NCBI GenBank assembly: GCA_022704885.1
Contig: JAKJFO010000014.1
Coordinates: 1 to 41,030 of the forward strand
Direction: 5' to 3'
Source: Candidatus Rifleibacteriota bacterium
Lineage (GTDB): Bacteria; Riflebacteria; Ozemobacteria; Ozemobacterales; Ozemobacteraceae
Length of the DNA: 41,030 nt
Shown: piece by piece, positions 24,585 through 33,495 of the stretch
How the letters are laid out: each line of letters opens with the position of its first letter
How positions within the stretch are numbered: position 1 is the first letter of the stretch
Translations under genes and position numbers: made by a program
Notes under the pieces: generated by a model
What the model was told of the DNA's origin: nothing
The model's database searches: none
The model's input: only the letters and a program-made list of their open reading frames with translations

Positions 24585-24627
24585 TATTTGCCGCGATGTC
24601 GGGTCTGTCTCAGGAATGCTTCATCAG

Positions 24628-27600
24628 ATGCGCACAACAGTCATGCAGAATTCGACAAAAGGCGAACCATTCGAAAGGTTTTTTTCGGAACTGGCTCTGC
24701 CGGAGCGCAGCAGTCTCGAAGGTTGTACTGGCGCGCTGGCGGCGATATGTCTGGCCGGGCTGGCTCAGCAGCCTGGCGTAACGCTCTTTGTCTGTGCTGA
24801 TGCTGAACGCGCAAAAAACCTGGAAAAACAGGTGTCGACCTGGCTGGGTTCACGCAGCGGGCGGGTTATCTGTATGCTGCCCGAACGCGCATCGATTTAT
24901 GACCAGACCGCTGCCGACCCGGATGTAATGTGTCGACGGCTTGCCGCTATGGCAGCTGAAATGAATAGTGGTGCGCTGGTGATTGCGCCTCTGTCTGTGG
25001 TGCTGGAACGTTTTTTCTCACCAGAACGCTGGCTCTCTGTCTGTTTCGAAATTCGTTCTGATGTCGATGTCAGTCGTGACGAGCTGATTAACCGCCTGAT
25101 ACAGGCTGGCTACACGCGCACCAGCGTGGTTGAAGAGCGAGGCACTTTTGCAGTACGCGGCAGTTTGCTCGACCTGTTTCCGCCGGACGCCGAGTTTCCG
25201 GCCAGGCTTGATTTCTTCGGCGACGGCCTTGAGTCGATCAAACTGTTTGTGCCGACAACACAGAGGTCGTTTGACAAGCGTGATCGGTTGACGGTGATTC
25301 CGGTGAACGAGTTTGTCGCTGATGATTCTGATATGCAGAAACTCAGCGCGCGTGTCGCCGAAGAGTTCGCCGGGCTTGACGAGCGTCGCGCCAGTCTTCT
25401 GCAGCGCCGCCACGAACATCTGCTGGCGCACCCGGATTCACGTGATTACAAAGAACTCAAACCCTTTGTCGAAAAAGGCTCAGGCTATCTGTGGGATTTC
25501 TGGAAAAACTGCCGGATCGTCGTCGAAGAGCCAGACCAGATGGCTGCGCTGTCGGACGAGGTCTATGGCGGTTTTGAAGCTCAATTTGAGCAGCTGAACG
25601 ATTTGACTCCGCTGCGGCCTCCGCAATATTATTATCATCGACCGCAGGCCATCGTCGAGGGCTTGACTGAACGCGGGTTCAGTCGCTTCAGTCGTTTTGG
25701 CGAGCGTGCCGGTGGCGTTTTTGCCGATATCGAGCAGCACCCGCCACCTTCCGATTCTTCCCGCGAAACCCTGCTCAAGGAACTTCGTCAGTTGCTCGAA
25801 GCCGGCTGGGCAGTGGCCATCGTTATCGAAGATGAGCAGCGTCTGCACAACCTGCGCGGCCTGCTGGGTGAGCGCAATATTCGTATTCACTCATCCGGGC
25901 GGCCTTTTGGGGTTAAGATCGCTTCGGTTCTGTTCGTAAATGGAGCCTGTAGTCGCGGTTTTAAAGACTATCGTCGTCGTATCGCGGTTTTTGCTGAAGA
26001 AGACATCTATCTTGGCCCGGCGCGCGAAACAAAACCGCGTCGCACAACTTCTCAGCAGAATCTGCTCAGCCTTCAGCAGATGGTGCCTGGCGATATCGTA
26101 GTGCATGCTGATCACGGCGTCGCTGAATTCCGCGGTATTCAGACAATGACCGCGGCTGGTCGCACGCGTGAATATATTCTGCTGCAGTATGCCGGCACCG
26201 ACAAGCTCTATGTGCCGACCGATCAGGTTCACAAGGTCACCCGTTATCTTGGCGTCGAAGGTTTCGTGCCGAAGATTCACAGCCTCAATTCAAAGGCCTG
26301 GGCCGGGCAGAAGAGCCGGGTCAGCAAGAATGTCGAAATGATCGCCCGGGAGCTGCTCGAACTCTATGCGACGCGTCTCGCCAGCAACGGCTTTGCCTTT
26401 TCGCCTGATTGTGATCTGCAGCGCCAGATGGAAGAGCGCTTTCCCTTTACCGAGACGCCCGATCAATATAAGGCGATCGTTGCCACCAAGGAAGATATGG
26501 AAAACGCAGTGCCAATGGATCGCCTGATCTGCGGCGATGTCGGTTACGGCAAAACAGAAGTTGCCATGCGGGCGGCTTTTAAGGCGGTGTGTTCGGGCAA
26601 ACAGGTCGCGATTCTGGCTCCCACGACCCTGCTGGCGTTCCAGCATTATCAGACTCTGCAGAAAAGATTCGACGGTTTTCCGGTCAGCGTCGACATGGTC
26701 AGTCGCCTGCGCAAGCCGGCCGAACAGAAAGAGACGCTTAAACGATCTGCTAATGGTACTCTCGACGTTCTTGTCGGCACGCACCGCATTCTGTCGTCGG
26801 ATATTTCGTTTCGCGACCTTGGCCTGCTGATTATCGATGAAGAGCAGCGCTTCGGGGTCAAGCACAAAGAAAAACTCAAACAGCTGAAAAGTCAGGTCGA
26901 CGTGTTGACATTGACGGCAACGCCGATTCCGCGCACCATGCAGATGGCCATGTCGGGTATCAGACAGATCAGTGTTATCGATACGCCGCCAGTTGACCGG
27001 CGCCCGGTGCAGACTTATGTGGCGCCTTTCGACGCCGCCTGGGTCAAACGCGCGATTATCGAAGAACTGAAACGTGGCGGCCAGATTTATTACGTCTTCA
27101 ATCGCGTCGAATTCATCGAACAGAAAGTGCAGTTTTTGCGCGAACTGGTTCCGGAGGCGCGCATCGCGGTTGCGCACGGCCAGATGCCGGAAGAGCGTGT
27201 CGAAAAAACCATGCTCGAATTCATTCAACGCAAGCACGATCTGTTGCTGGCTACTACTATCATCGAGTCCGGGCTCGATATTCCCAACGTCAATACATTA
27301 ATCGTCGACGAAGCCGAACGACTCGGGCTGTCGCAGATGTATCAGTTGCGCGGCCGCGTCGGCCGCTCGGCCCGCCAGGCCTGGGCCTACTTCTTTTATT
27401 CGAAGGGACGCAAACTGACAAAGGAGGCGACTGAACGCCTCGAAACCATCGAAGAGCACACTGCTCTTGGTTCTGGTTTCAAGATCGCACTGCGCGATCT
27501 GCAGATTCGCGGCGCCGGCAACATTCTCGGGGAGTCGCAGAGCGGACATATCTCAAGCATAGGCTTCTCGCTCTACATGGAGCTGCTCGAAGAAGCGGTA

Positions 27601-28140
27601 ACTCGCCTGAAGAGCGGCAAAAAGGAAATTGCCAAAGTCGACTCGGCCATCGAAATTCCGGTTACTGCTTATTTTCCGACATTTTACATTGCCGACGAAG
27701 AGACTCGGGTTGAGCTCTATTCGCGACTGGCGCGCTGCAACGACGCTGCTTTGCTCGACGAGATCCGCGATGAGTGTGAAGACCGCTTCGGCCGGCTTCC
27801 CGAAGAGGCTAAGGGACTGTTTGCGATCAGTCGATTGCGCATTCTCTCTGCCTTTGCCGGAGTTAAAAAGATTACCCGGGTCATCAATCATCTACGTTTC
27901 GAATTTGCCGCCGCGCGCCTGCCCGACATCGGCCGGCTGTTCAAGCATGGTGGCAGCGTGTTGAACCAGATTTATTTTGAGCCGAAAGACAAAAATACGA
28001 TAAATTTGAGTATACTCAGAGATACTGATGAAGATGTTTTTGGCGATGCGGCAGCCCTGCTGCAGCTGCTTTGTGAAATCAGGCAGGAAGACGAGGTCAA
28101 GGAGGCCGAAGTTGGAGAGAACACTGCAGAAATTTTATGA
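24628..28140 (+). CDS. mfd: Transcription-repair coupling factor Mfd
   Basis: About 1170 residues from the ATG at 24628. An in-frame ATG at 24538 falls in the likely -10 box, and ATGs at 24616 and 24643 remain possible; the nearest ribosome site is AGGA at 24612-24615. Mfd releases RNA polymerase stalled at DNA lesions and recruits UvrA. From the chosen start, the UvrB-like module covers the first 400 or so residues (TFAVRGSLLDLFPP), followed by the CarD-like RNA polymerase-interacting domain (GDIVVHADHGVAEFRGI, LYVPTDQVHKV). The translocase follows with Walker A GDVGYGKTE (about 635), Walker B LLIIDEEQRFGV, TATPIPRT and QLRGRVGRSARQAWAYFFY. A C-terminal TRCF domain closes it. All helicase motifs look intact. 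The next gene starts inside its 3' end. Confidence 0.95.
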   Translation: MRTTVMQNSTKGEPFERFFSELALPERSSLEGCTGALAAICLAGLAQQPGVTLFVCADAERAKNLEKQVSTWLGSRSGRVICMLPERASIYDQTAADPDVMCRRLAAMAAEMNSGALVIAPLSVVLERFFSPERWLSVCFEIRSDVDVSRDELINRLIQAGYTRTSVVEERGTFAVRGSLLDLFPPDAEFPARLDFFGDGLESIKLFVPTTQRSFDKRDRLTVIPVNEFVADDSDMQKLSARVAEEFAGLDERRASLLQRRHEHLLAHPDSRDYKELKPFVEKGSGYLWDFWKNCRIVVEEPDQMAALSDEVYGGFEAQFEQLNDLTPLRPPQYYYHRPQAIVEGLTERGFSRFSRFGERAGGVFADIEQHPPPSDSSRETLLKELRQLLEAGWAVAIVIEDEQRLHNLRGLLGERNIRIHSSGRPFGVKIASVLFVNGACSRGFKDYRRRIAVFAEEDIYLGPARETKPRRTTSQQNLLSLQQMVPGDIVVHADHGVAEFRGIQTMTAAGRTREYILLQYAGTDKLYVPTDQVHKVTRYLGVEGFVPKIHSLNSKAWAGQKSRVSKNVEMIARELLELYATRLASNGFAFSPDCDLQRQMEERFPFTETPDQYKAIVATKEDMENAVPMDRLICGDVGYGKTEVAMRAAFKAVCSGKQVAILAPTTLLAFQHYQTLQKRFDGFPVSVDMVSRLRKPAEQKETLKRSANGTLDVLVGTHRILSSDISFRDLGLLIIDEEQRFGVKHKEKLKQLKSQVDVLTLTATPIPRTMQMAMSGIRQISVIDTPPVDRRPVQTYVAPFDAAWVKRAIIEELKRGGQIYYVFNRVEFIEQKVQFLRELVPEARIAVAHGQMPEERVEKTMLEFIQRKHDLLLATTIIESGLDIPNVNTLIVDEAERLGLSQMYQLRGRVGRSARQAWAYFFYSKGRKLTKEATERLETIEEHTALGSGFKIALRDLQIRGAGNILGESQSGHISSIGFSLYMELLEEAVTRLKSGKKEIAKVDSAIEIPVTAYFPTFYIADEETRVELYSRLARCNDAALLDEIRDECEDRFGRLPEEAKGLFAISRLRILSAFAGVKKITRVINHLRFEFAAARLPDIGRLFKHGGSVLNQIYFEPKDKNTINLSILRDTDEDVFGDAAALLQLLCEIRQEDEVKEAEVGENTAEIL

Positions 28141-28513
28141 TCTTTTGCCGGAAAGCCTGCGCTCGGTTGCTGCACGCTACGATCAGCCACTCGACAGTGC
28201 AACGGCAGACTATTTGCACGACGAACTCAAGGCATATCGTAATCAGGCAGCGGCTGAAAGCCTGAAAAACGGTTGTATCGACATCGAGCTTGTCGATCGC
28301 ATGGTTGTAGCTCTGAACAAGCTTCTCACAGACTTCAAACGCTTTGATGATGCAGAAAAAATGGTGATTTCTGCTGCCGTTCGTTATTTTCTCGACAGCG
28401 AAGATGCGCAGCTCGATTTTTCTGACCGTTTTGGTTTTGATGACGATCTGGCGGTGCTGAATGCCGCTCTGCTGGCCATCGGCAGAGAAGACTTGATCGT
28501 GGTACGCAGCTAG
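28112..28513 (+). CDS. Small DUF1232 (YkvA)-like protein with TTG start
   Basis: A 133-residue protein. I place the start at TTG 28112 because AAGGAGG lies six bases upstream; an upstream ATG in this frame at 28028 would add Cys/Arg-rich residues encoded by the mfd 3' end. The C-terminal half (about 70-130) has the pattern of DUF1232/YkvA-like proteins: AEKMVISAAVRYFLDSEDAQ, then FSDRFGFDDDLAVLNAAL, as in the PFDLIPD...GFIDD core, but with the prolines replaced. It overlaps mfd by 29 bp, so translation is probably coupled. The 3' end overlaps the convergent secreted-protein gene by 4 bp. Function is unknown, and the family assignment is tentative. Confidence 0.6.
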   Translation: MERTLQKFYDLLPESLRSVAARYDQPLDSATADYLHDELKAYRNQAAAESLKNGCIDIELVDRMVVALNKLLTDFKRFDDAEKMVISAAVRYFLDSEDAQLDFSDRFGFDDDLAVLNAALLAIGREDLIVVRS

Positions 28514-29178
28514 CGTTCGGGAGTGTTGAGCAGATCGACGGTCTGCTGAATCGCTTCGATGATGATGTCAAGCTGCTTTTCGTCAGGGTTGTGATTCGGC
28601 CCGTAAAGCCGCTGCAGGCGGTCGAGCATGTTCAGAATTTTTTGCGCTTTTGCCGGGTCGGTGCGCCTGTAATACTGATACGCTTCTTTCAGCGTCATTG
28701 GCGAATCGAGCGGCCCCCTGATCAATCTTACGTTTTCGATAAACCCTTTGGGATCGAACAGCACAAAATAGGTGAGCGTTCGCGCCGGGTCGCTGAAATA
28801 GTCGGTGTCTCGAAGGTCTGGTCGAGCTCGCTCGATTGCATCCTGAGCGTATTCATTCAGAGTTTTGCCGTTCTCGCCGATTCTGGTGCGACCCAGGCGC
28901 TCTATCAGCATGCGGTTAGACCGCTGATTCTTGTCGACAGCTGTTTCTGGTGGCTGTGAAAGCAGCTCTTTGAGCTTTTCGACAGAATTATCGAAGTTTT
29001 CCTGCAGATTGAGGTCAGGCAGGCTTTCATACCACTTTTGGGCGGCCTCGCGGTCGAACTGCAGAGCTTCTGAAGCTGTCTGCTTGAGGTAGTAATAGTA
29101 GTTTTCGAGACGCGCGGTATTGGCAGCCGCTCCGGCCGGCAACAGCAGAGCTAAAATGGCGGCCGTCGTCTTTTTCAT
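28510..29178 (-). CDS. Secreted protein of unknown function
   Basis: A 222-residue protein with a clean signal peptide (MKKTTAAILALLLPAGAAANT). The mature part is helical, charged and Tyr-rich at the start (RLENYYYYLKQTASEAL). An Arg/Asp-rich centre and a C-terminal TPR-like pair (PMTLKEAYQYYRRTDPAKAQK, ILNMLDRLQRLYGPNHNPDEK) follow. I do not recognise a family. The start codon overlaps the nagA stop by 4 bp (ATGA), so it belongs to that operon. The 3' end overlaps the convergent plus-strand gene by 4 bp, with no room for a terminator between them. Confidence 0.65.
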   Translation of the reverse strand: MKKTTAAILALLLPAGAAANTARLENYYYYLKQTASEALQFDREAAQKWYESLPDLNLQENFDNSVEKLKELLSQPPETAVDKNQRSNRMLIERLGRTRIGENGKTLNEYAQDAIERARPDLRDTDYFSDPARTLTYFVLFDPKGFIENVRLIRGPLDSPMTLKEAYQYYRRTDPAKAQKILNMLDRLQRLYGPNHNPDEKQLDIIIEAIQQTVDLLNTPER

Positions 29179-30269
29179 CGAGTCATTCCTGTGACTGAAT
29201 ACCAGGTGTTGCCGTGGCGTGAAGCCAACCAGCGCATGTTCAGGTCAAAGTAGACCTCGGTATCGGGCGGTTTGATTTCCATCAGGTTGCAGGGCGTGCG
29301 CCAGACTGAAGTTCCGAGGAGGCCCCAGGCCAGTTCTGCCCGCTCGTTCAAAGTGTTGAGACAATCAGGTAGCAGGGTCGCTCCGCCAAAAAGGTTGCCA
29401 TCAGGCAGACAGCAGCGGCGCCCGCATTTGCTCAGGTGGACTCCGTAGAGTTCGTGCTCGCCATCTTCGAGACCGGCAGGCGCAACCGCATCCGAGACGA
29501 AAATGATCTGGCTGTTCTCGTGCATATTACAGGTGAGCCTGAGAATCTCGGGCGCGACGTGCTCGCAGTCTCCGATCAACTCTATGCTGAGATTGCGCTG
29601 GCCCATGATGTAACTGAGCATGTTCGCCTGGCGATGATGAAAAGCCGGCATGGCGTTGAAGAGATGGGTGACATGACTGGCACCAGCTTCAAATGCCTTT
29701 TTGCTCGTCTCCCAGTCGGCGGCCGAATGACCAAGTGCAACAATAATGCCCATCTGCCGCGCCCGGCTGATGAACTCAAGTGCTCCCGGCAGTTCTGGTG
29801 CAACCGTGATGATTTTGATCAGCCCGTCTGCCGCTTTCTGCCACTTTTCGAGCAGCTCGATCGAAGGCTGCATCAGCATCTCTTCTGGATGTGAACCGCG
29901 ACGCGATGGCGCCAGGAAAGGGCCTTCGAGATAAATGCCATGCATGATCGGCAGCTTTCGTCGAGTTCTGGCGACCTGTGCGATATCGGTCAGAGCTTTT
30001 ATGCGTTGCTCTTCACTGCAGGTGATCAGTGTCGGAAAAACGCCGGTCATCCCGGTGATCAGCAGCTGGTCGAGCATTGCTTCTATTTTTGCGCAGTCGC
30101 CGAAGGCGAAATCCCAGCCAAAAGCACCATGAAAATGGATGTCGATGATTCCGGGCAGTTTGAAACCGTCAACGGCATATTCGATGTTGAGCTTGTCCTG
30201 TGGGTGAATGAAGGTGTCGCGAATGAGAAAGTCTGGTGTGTTGTTACTTTCGTTGTAAAGTTCTGTCAT
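29175..30269 (-). CDS. nagA: N-acetylglucosamine-6-phosphate deacetylase
   Basis: A 364-residue amidohydrolase that removes the acetyl group from GlcNAc-6-phosphate, the first committed step of amino-sugar catabolism. The metal-binding start PGIIDIHFHG is present, then the signature YLEGPFLAPSRRGSHP, a histidine in VALGHSAA, THLFNAMPAF, the substrate-contact region LIGDCEHVAPE and the catalytic Asp in IFVSDAVAPAG. I start it at ATG 30269: GAGGAG lies seven bases upstream of it, but only one base before the other in-frame ATG at 30275. No nagB or PTS gene is in view. It is downstream of fprA and a secreted-protein gene on the same strand, 66 bp from the latter, and may have its own promoter. 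Confidence 0.9.
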   Translation of the reverse strand: MTELYNESNNTPDFLIRDTFIHPQDKLNIEYAVDGFKLPGIIDIHFHGAFGWDFAFGDCAKIEAMLDQLLITGMTGVFPTLITCSEEQRIKALTDIAQVARTRRKLPIMHGIYLEGPFLAPSRRGSHPEEMLMQPSIELLEKWQKAADGLIKIITVAPELPGALEFISRARQMGIIVALGHSAADWETSKKAFEAGASHVTHLFNAMPAFHHRQANMLSYIMGQRNLSIELIGDCEHVAPEILRLTCNMHENSQIIFVSDAVAPAGLEDGEHELYGVHLSKCGRRCCLPDGNLFGGATLLPDCLNTLNERAELAWGLLGTSVWRTPCNLMEIKPPDTEVYFDLNMRWLASRHGNTWYSVTGMTR

Positions 30270-30341
30270 CGTCATGCTCCTCGATCCAGTCAGATAATTA
30301 TATCATGCGGAAATTATAATGATTTTTTGTGACGCTGCAAA

Positions 30342-30893
30342 CTACCAGGTGCCGCCGAATTTTTTCTGGGCGGGCGAGAGGGCGCCGGGTTCGGCCAGCG
30401 TATCGATCTGCGGTTCAACATGCTCGCTGAGAATCTTGCCAGGTCTTTTAAATGGTGTTGCAACAAAGTTCGAAATGAACTGGCCGCGATTCGTGAAGAT
30501 GTTGAACCTGATCCAGCGCACCCACCAGTCTCTTTTTCGACGGCCAAGAACCGTGTGCTTATGCTCGACCACGCGCAGGGTTTTGCCGGGTGCAACCGTC
30601 AGCGGTCCCCGGTTCTCGAACCAGTTTTCGCCGAGGGCCTCTATCTGATGACCTCGCCAGGTATCTACGGTGACTCCAGTTACGATCAGTGGCCTCAGAT
30701 TGTCGTCGTTATAAACGTCGAGACACTCGCGCACGCTGTAGTAGTCATATCGGAGACGGCTTACTTCGGCGCGGGCAATGAAGCGAAGCGGCAGGTCGTA
30801 GGTTTTGCCCGGTTCGGTCGCAGTGCCGGCCATGGCGATAAAGATAAAGCTGACCCATGCCATGGCACAGGCCAGCTTTTTACACAATTTCAT
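30342..30893 (-). CDS. Secreted protein of unknown function
   Basis: A 183-residue protein with a signal peptide (KLACAMAWVSFIFIAMAGTATE). The mature part is rich in aromatic and basic residues, with several Trp and Arg clusters (VDTWRGHQIEALGENWFE and GRRKRDWWVRWIRFNIFTN), and looks like a small beta-rich envelope protein. No known family was recognised. It begins 7 bp after the flavodiiron stop codon, so it is probably translated from the same message. The ribosome site is weak. The closing segment is Pro/Glu-rich. An outer-membrane or periplasmic location is inferred from the signal peptide only. Confidence 0.65.
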   Translation of the reverse strand: MKLCKKLACAMAWVSFIFIAMAGTATEPGKTYDLPLRFIARAEVSRLRYDYYSVRECLDVYNDDNLRPLIVTGVTVDTWRGHQIEALGENWFENRGPLTVAPGKTLRVVEHKHTVLGRRKRDWWVRWIRFNIFTNRGQFISNFVATPFKRPGKILSEHVEPQIDTLAEPGALSPAQKKFGGTW

Positions 30894-30900
30894 CGGCAGA

Positions 30901-32091
30901 TCAGCTGCCCTTTATCTTGTGGGCGAGTTCACGGCCAAGTTCACGACATTTTTCGAGGTCTTCGGCACTCGGGTTGAACTGACACTTCGCAGATGACACG
31001 ACAACTTCAATACCCGCTTCCTGCAATCCGGCCTCGATGCGCTTGGTGCCTTCACCGCTCCAGCCATAGGTGCCGAATGCTGCGCCGATTTTGTTACGGA
31101 ACTTGAGCCCGCGCAGCTCTTCAAGGTAGAGCGCGAGAGTCGGCACTATGCCATTGTTGAGCGTCGGACAGCCGAGAACTACCGCTTTTGACGTCAGTAC
31201 ATCGGTCATGACGTCGTGCATATCGGCGCCCCCGGCGTTGAACATACGATAGCTCACTCCTTCTTCGGCAAGACCGTCTGCTATAGCCCGGCCCATCGCT
31301 TCGGTGCCGCCCCAGATGGTATCGAATACGATAACAGCTGCTTCACGGTTGACGCCTTTTGACCACTCGACGTATTTTTCGACGATCTGACCGGGATTCT
31401 CACGCCAGCACAGGCCGTGTGCCGGGGCAATGATCGCCAGTTCCCAGCCAAGCTTGCTGAATTCTTCGACTTTTTTGAGAATCTGGGCAGAATACAGGGT
31501 GAGAATGCAGGCAAAATACTTTTCGGCCTCGAACCAGAGACCTTTCTGATCGACCTGGTCGACGAAGCGTTCAGGGCTGGCAAAATGCTGGCCGAAAGCG
31601 TCGGTCGAAAACAATATTTTTTCTTCGGGGCAGTAGGTGAACATGCTGTCGGGCCAGTGCAGCATCTGGGCTTCGAAGAAGCGCAGGGTGCGTTTGCCGA
31701 TGCTGATGCTGTCGCCGGTTTTTACGACGTTGATGTTCTCGACCTGTGGGTGATGGCGCTTGATCGAAATCTGCCCGCCGCGGCTTGCGTAAATCTGCAG
31801 TTTCGGGTTGCGCGCGTAGATTTTGCTCAGAGCGCTTGCGTGATCGGGTTCGGCGTGGTTGATGACCAGAATGTCGAGGTCTTCGATTTTGACGAACTCT
31901 TCAATATGGCTGATCAGGTCTTCGGCGTGCGACACTCTGACGAGATCGATAAGAACTTTCTTTTCATCATCGATAAAATATGAATTGTAACTGGTGCCAT
32001 GACGAATCGAAAGCTCATGTCCGTGAAAATGTTCTTTGCTCCATTCGAGGGCTCCAACCCAGTAAATATCTTTGCAAATCTGCTGTTTCAA
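30901..32091 (-). CDS. fprA: Flavodiiron protein (FprA-type oxygen/NO reductase), TTG start
   Basis: A 396-residue two-domain flavodiiron protein that reduces O2 to water or NO to N2O using electrons from a rubredoxin or F420-type donor, protecting anaerobes. The metallo-lactamase-like diiron domain has ligands in NHAEPDHASAL (His79, Glu81, Asp83, His84), HWPDSM (His145), FSTDAFG (Asp164) and IAPAHGL (His225). A flavodoxin domain (about 250-396) has the FMN loop DTIWGGTEAM. Length matches the family. The start is TTG at 32091, with AAGGAG seven bases upstream; no in-frame ATG fits. It heads a probable operon with the secreted protein and possibly nagA. A good promoter lies at 32128-32155. Confidence 0.93.
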   Translation of the reverse strand: MKQQICKDIYWVGALEWSKEHFHGHELSIRHGTSYNSYFIDDEKKVLIDLVRVSHAEDLISHIEEFVKIEDLDILVINHAEPDHASALSKIYARNPKLQIYASRGGQISIKRHHPQVENINVVKTGDSISIGKRTLRFFEAQMLHWPDSMFTYCPEEKILFSTDAFGQHFASPERFVDQVDQKGLWFEAEKYFACILTLYSAQILKKVEEFSKLGWELAIIAPAHGLCWRENPGQIVEKYVEWSKGVNREAAVIVFDTIWGGTEAMGRAIADGLAEEGVSYRMFNAGGADMHDVMTDVLTSKAVVLGCPTLNNGIVPTLALYLEELRGLKFRNKIGAAFGTYGWSGEGTKRIEAGLQEAGIEVVVSSAKCQFNPSAEDLEKCRELGRELAHKIKGS

Positions 32092-32127
32092 TGCATGTCT
32101 CCTTATTGTGATTATTTTATCAACAAA

Positions 32128-32155
32128 AATCTAGCATAAAGTTGCTTTTAGTCAA
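32128..32155 (-). promoter_or_regulatory. Candidate fprA promoter
   Basis: Read on the minus strand: TTGACT at 32155-32150, a 16-bp spacer, and TAGATT at 32133-32128. It lies about 37 bp upstream of the TTG start and its AAGGAG site. Confidence 0.5.
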
Positions 32156-32241
32156 ACTATTATGTACATTTAAACAGACTGGCGTTCTCAGATGTCTTAT
32201 TGCCAGGTACCTGTCGTGATCTTATTGTCAGGGGAGCTGAA

Positions 32242-33192
32242 ATGCAAATTATTCTGGCCGGACTGCTGATTCTAATCGTACTGGTCGGTCTTTATCTGAT
32301 CAGCCTGTTTCCATTCATGACTTACATGAACTGCATATCTGCCAACGTCCCGATTTCAGCTGTGCAGCTGGTAGCCATGCAGCTGCGCAATGTTCCGACC
32401 AACGTTATCGTCGAGGCATACGTGCGTGTGCGCAAAGCCGGAATTCCACTCGGCCTCGATCGCCTCGAAGTTCATTACCTCTCGGGCGGAAATATGCACA
32501 AGGTCGTTCAGGCGCTCATCAGTGCCAAAAACTCGAAGATCGATCTTGATTTTGAGCGTGCTGCCGCTATCGACCTCGCCGGTCGTGATGTCGAAGATGC
32601 GGTCAAGATGTCGGTTCACCCGCGTGTTATCAAAACTCCAGATATTCACGGTATCGCCAAAGATGGTATCGAACTGATCGTAATGGCCAATATCACAGTG
32701 CGTTCAAACCTCAAAACCATGGTTGGTGGCGCCGGTGAAGATACGGTTCTCGCCAGAGTCGGTGAAGGTATTGTCTCGGCCATAGGTTCTGCGGACACTC
32801 ACCAGGTGATTCTCAACAAACCCGAGATTCTCAGCCAGAAGATCATCTCGGCCGGCCTCGATGTTGGCACTGCATTCGAAATTGTCTCTCTCGATATTTC
32901 TGATATCGATGTCGGGCGCAATATCGGTGCCTATCTGAAAAATGCTCAGGCCATCGCCGATAAGAAAGTGGGCGAAGCCAAAGCCGAAGGCCGTCGGGCA
33001 CTGGCCATGGCGCTTACCCAGGAAAACAAGGCTGCTGAACAGGAAGCGAAAGCCAATCTGGTTCAGGCTGAAATGAAGATTCCACATGCGATTGCCGACA
33101 GCTTCAGAAAAGGCAAAATCGTAGTTAAACGCAAAAAGAGACAGACACCGACCGACCGCAGCGGACTGGGGTTTGGCGATGACGCAGGATGA
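32242..33192 (+). CDS. floA: Flotillin-like membrane scaffold FloA (UPF0365)
   Basis: A 316-residue FloA-type protein. The ATG at 32242 has GGGGAG eight bases upstream; an in-frame TTG 42 bases earlier has no such support. An N-terminal membrane hairpin (about 3-28) is followed by the SPFH-like domain (TNVIVEAYVRVRKAGI, DVEDAVKMSVHPRVIKTP, VMANITVRSNLKTMVGGAGE, then EGIVSAIGSADTHQVILNKPE). An Ala/Glu/Lys-rich helix ends the protein (about 240-300). This matches the UPF0365 family closely. FloA forms clusters in the membrane that organise lipids and signalling or secretion complexes. NfeD, its common partner, is not adjacent; the next gene is a small protein overlapping its 3' end. Confidence 0.92.
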   Translation: MQIILAGLLILIVLVGLYLISLFPFMTYMNCISANVPISAVQLVAMQLRNVPTNVIVEAYVRVRKAGIPLGLDRLEVHYLSGGNMHKVVQALISAKNSKIDLDFERAAAIDLAGRDVEDAVKMSVHPRVIKTPDIHGIAKDGIELIVMANITVRSNLKTMVGGAGEDTVLARVGEGIVSAIGSADTHQVILNKPEILSQKIISAGLDVGTAFEIVSLDISDIDVGRNIGAYLKNAQAIADKKVGEAKAEGRRALAMALTQENKAAEQEAKANLVQAEMKIPHAIADSFRKGKIVVKRKKRQTPTDRSGLGFGDDAG

Positions 33193-33442
33193 GATAAAAC
33201 TTACGCGTGATCAGCTCGAAAAAATGAATCGCCTGCACCGGCGTGAACTGCGCCAGTTGAAGCATATGTCAGAAGCGCAGTTTCAGGCGTTTCGCCGCAA
33301 CTTCTCGTTTGGACAGCTCGAAGACATTACTCTGGCCGAAGCGCATGCCCTGTTGACTTCGATGCTTGCGCTTAATCTGCAGCTGCTCTCTGATCTTGGC
33401 CCGATTTCCGGGCCGAGTTGTCAGAGCCATATTGACAGCTGA
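33179..33442 (+). CDS. Small helical protein overlapping floA
   Basis: An 87-residue protein from the ATG at 33179, overlapping the floA stop by 14 bases; a TTG two codons earlier is also in frame. It is charged and helical: KLTRDQLEKMNRLHRRELRQLKHM at the front, then a patch reading ITLAEAHALLTSMLALNLQLL. No family was recognised. Its overlap with floA suggests translational coupling and possibly a partner role for the scaffold, but no known FloA partner looks like this. There is no signal peptide or membrane helix. The next gene is convergent, 53 bp away. Confidence 0.6.
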   Translation: MTQDEIKLTRDQLEKMNRLHRRELRQLKHMSEAQFQAFRRNFSFGQLEDITLAEAHALLTSMLALNLQLLSDLGPISGPSCQSHIDS

Positions 33443-33495
33443 AGAGAATTACGCCTCGATAACCTTTTGGATTATTTTCTGAGCGGCATTAACAC

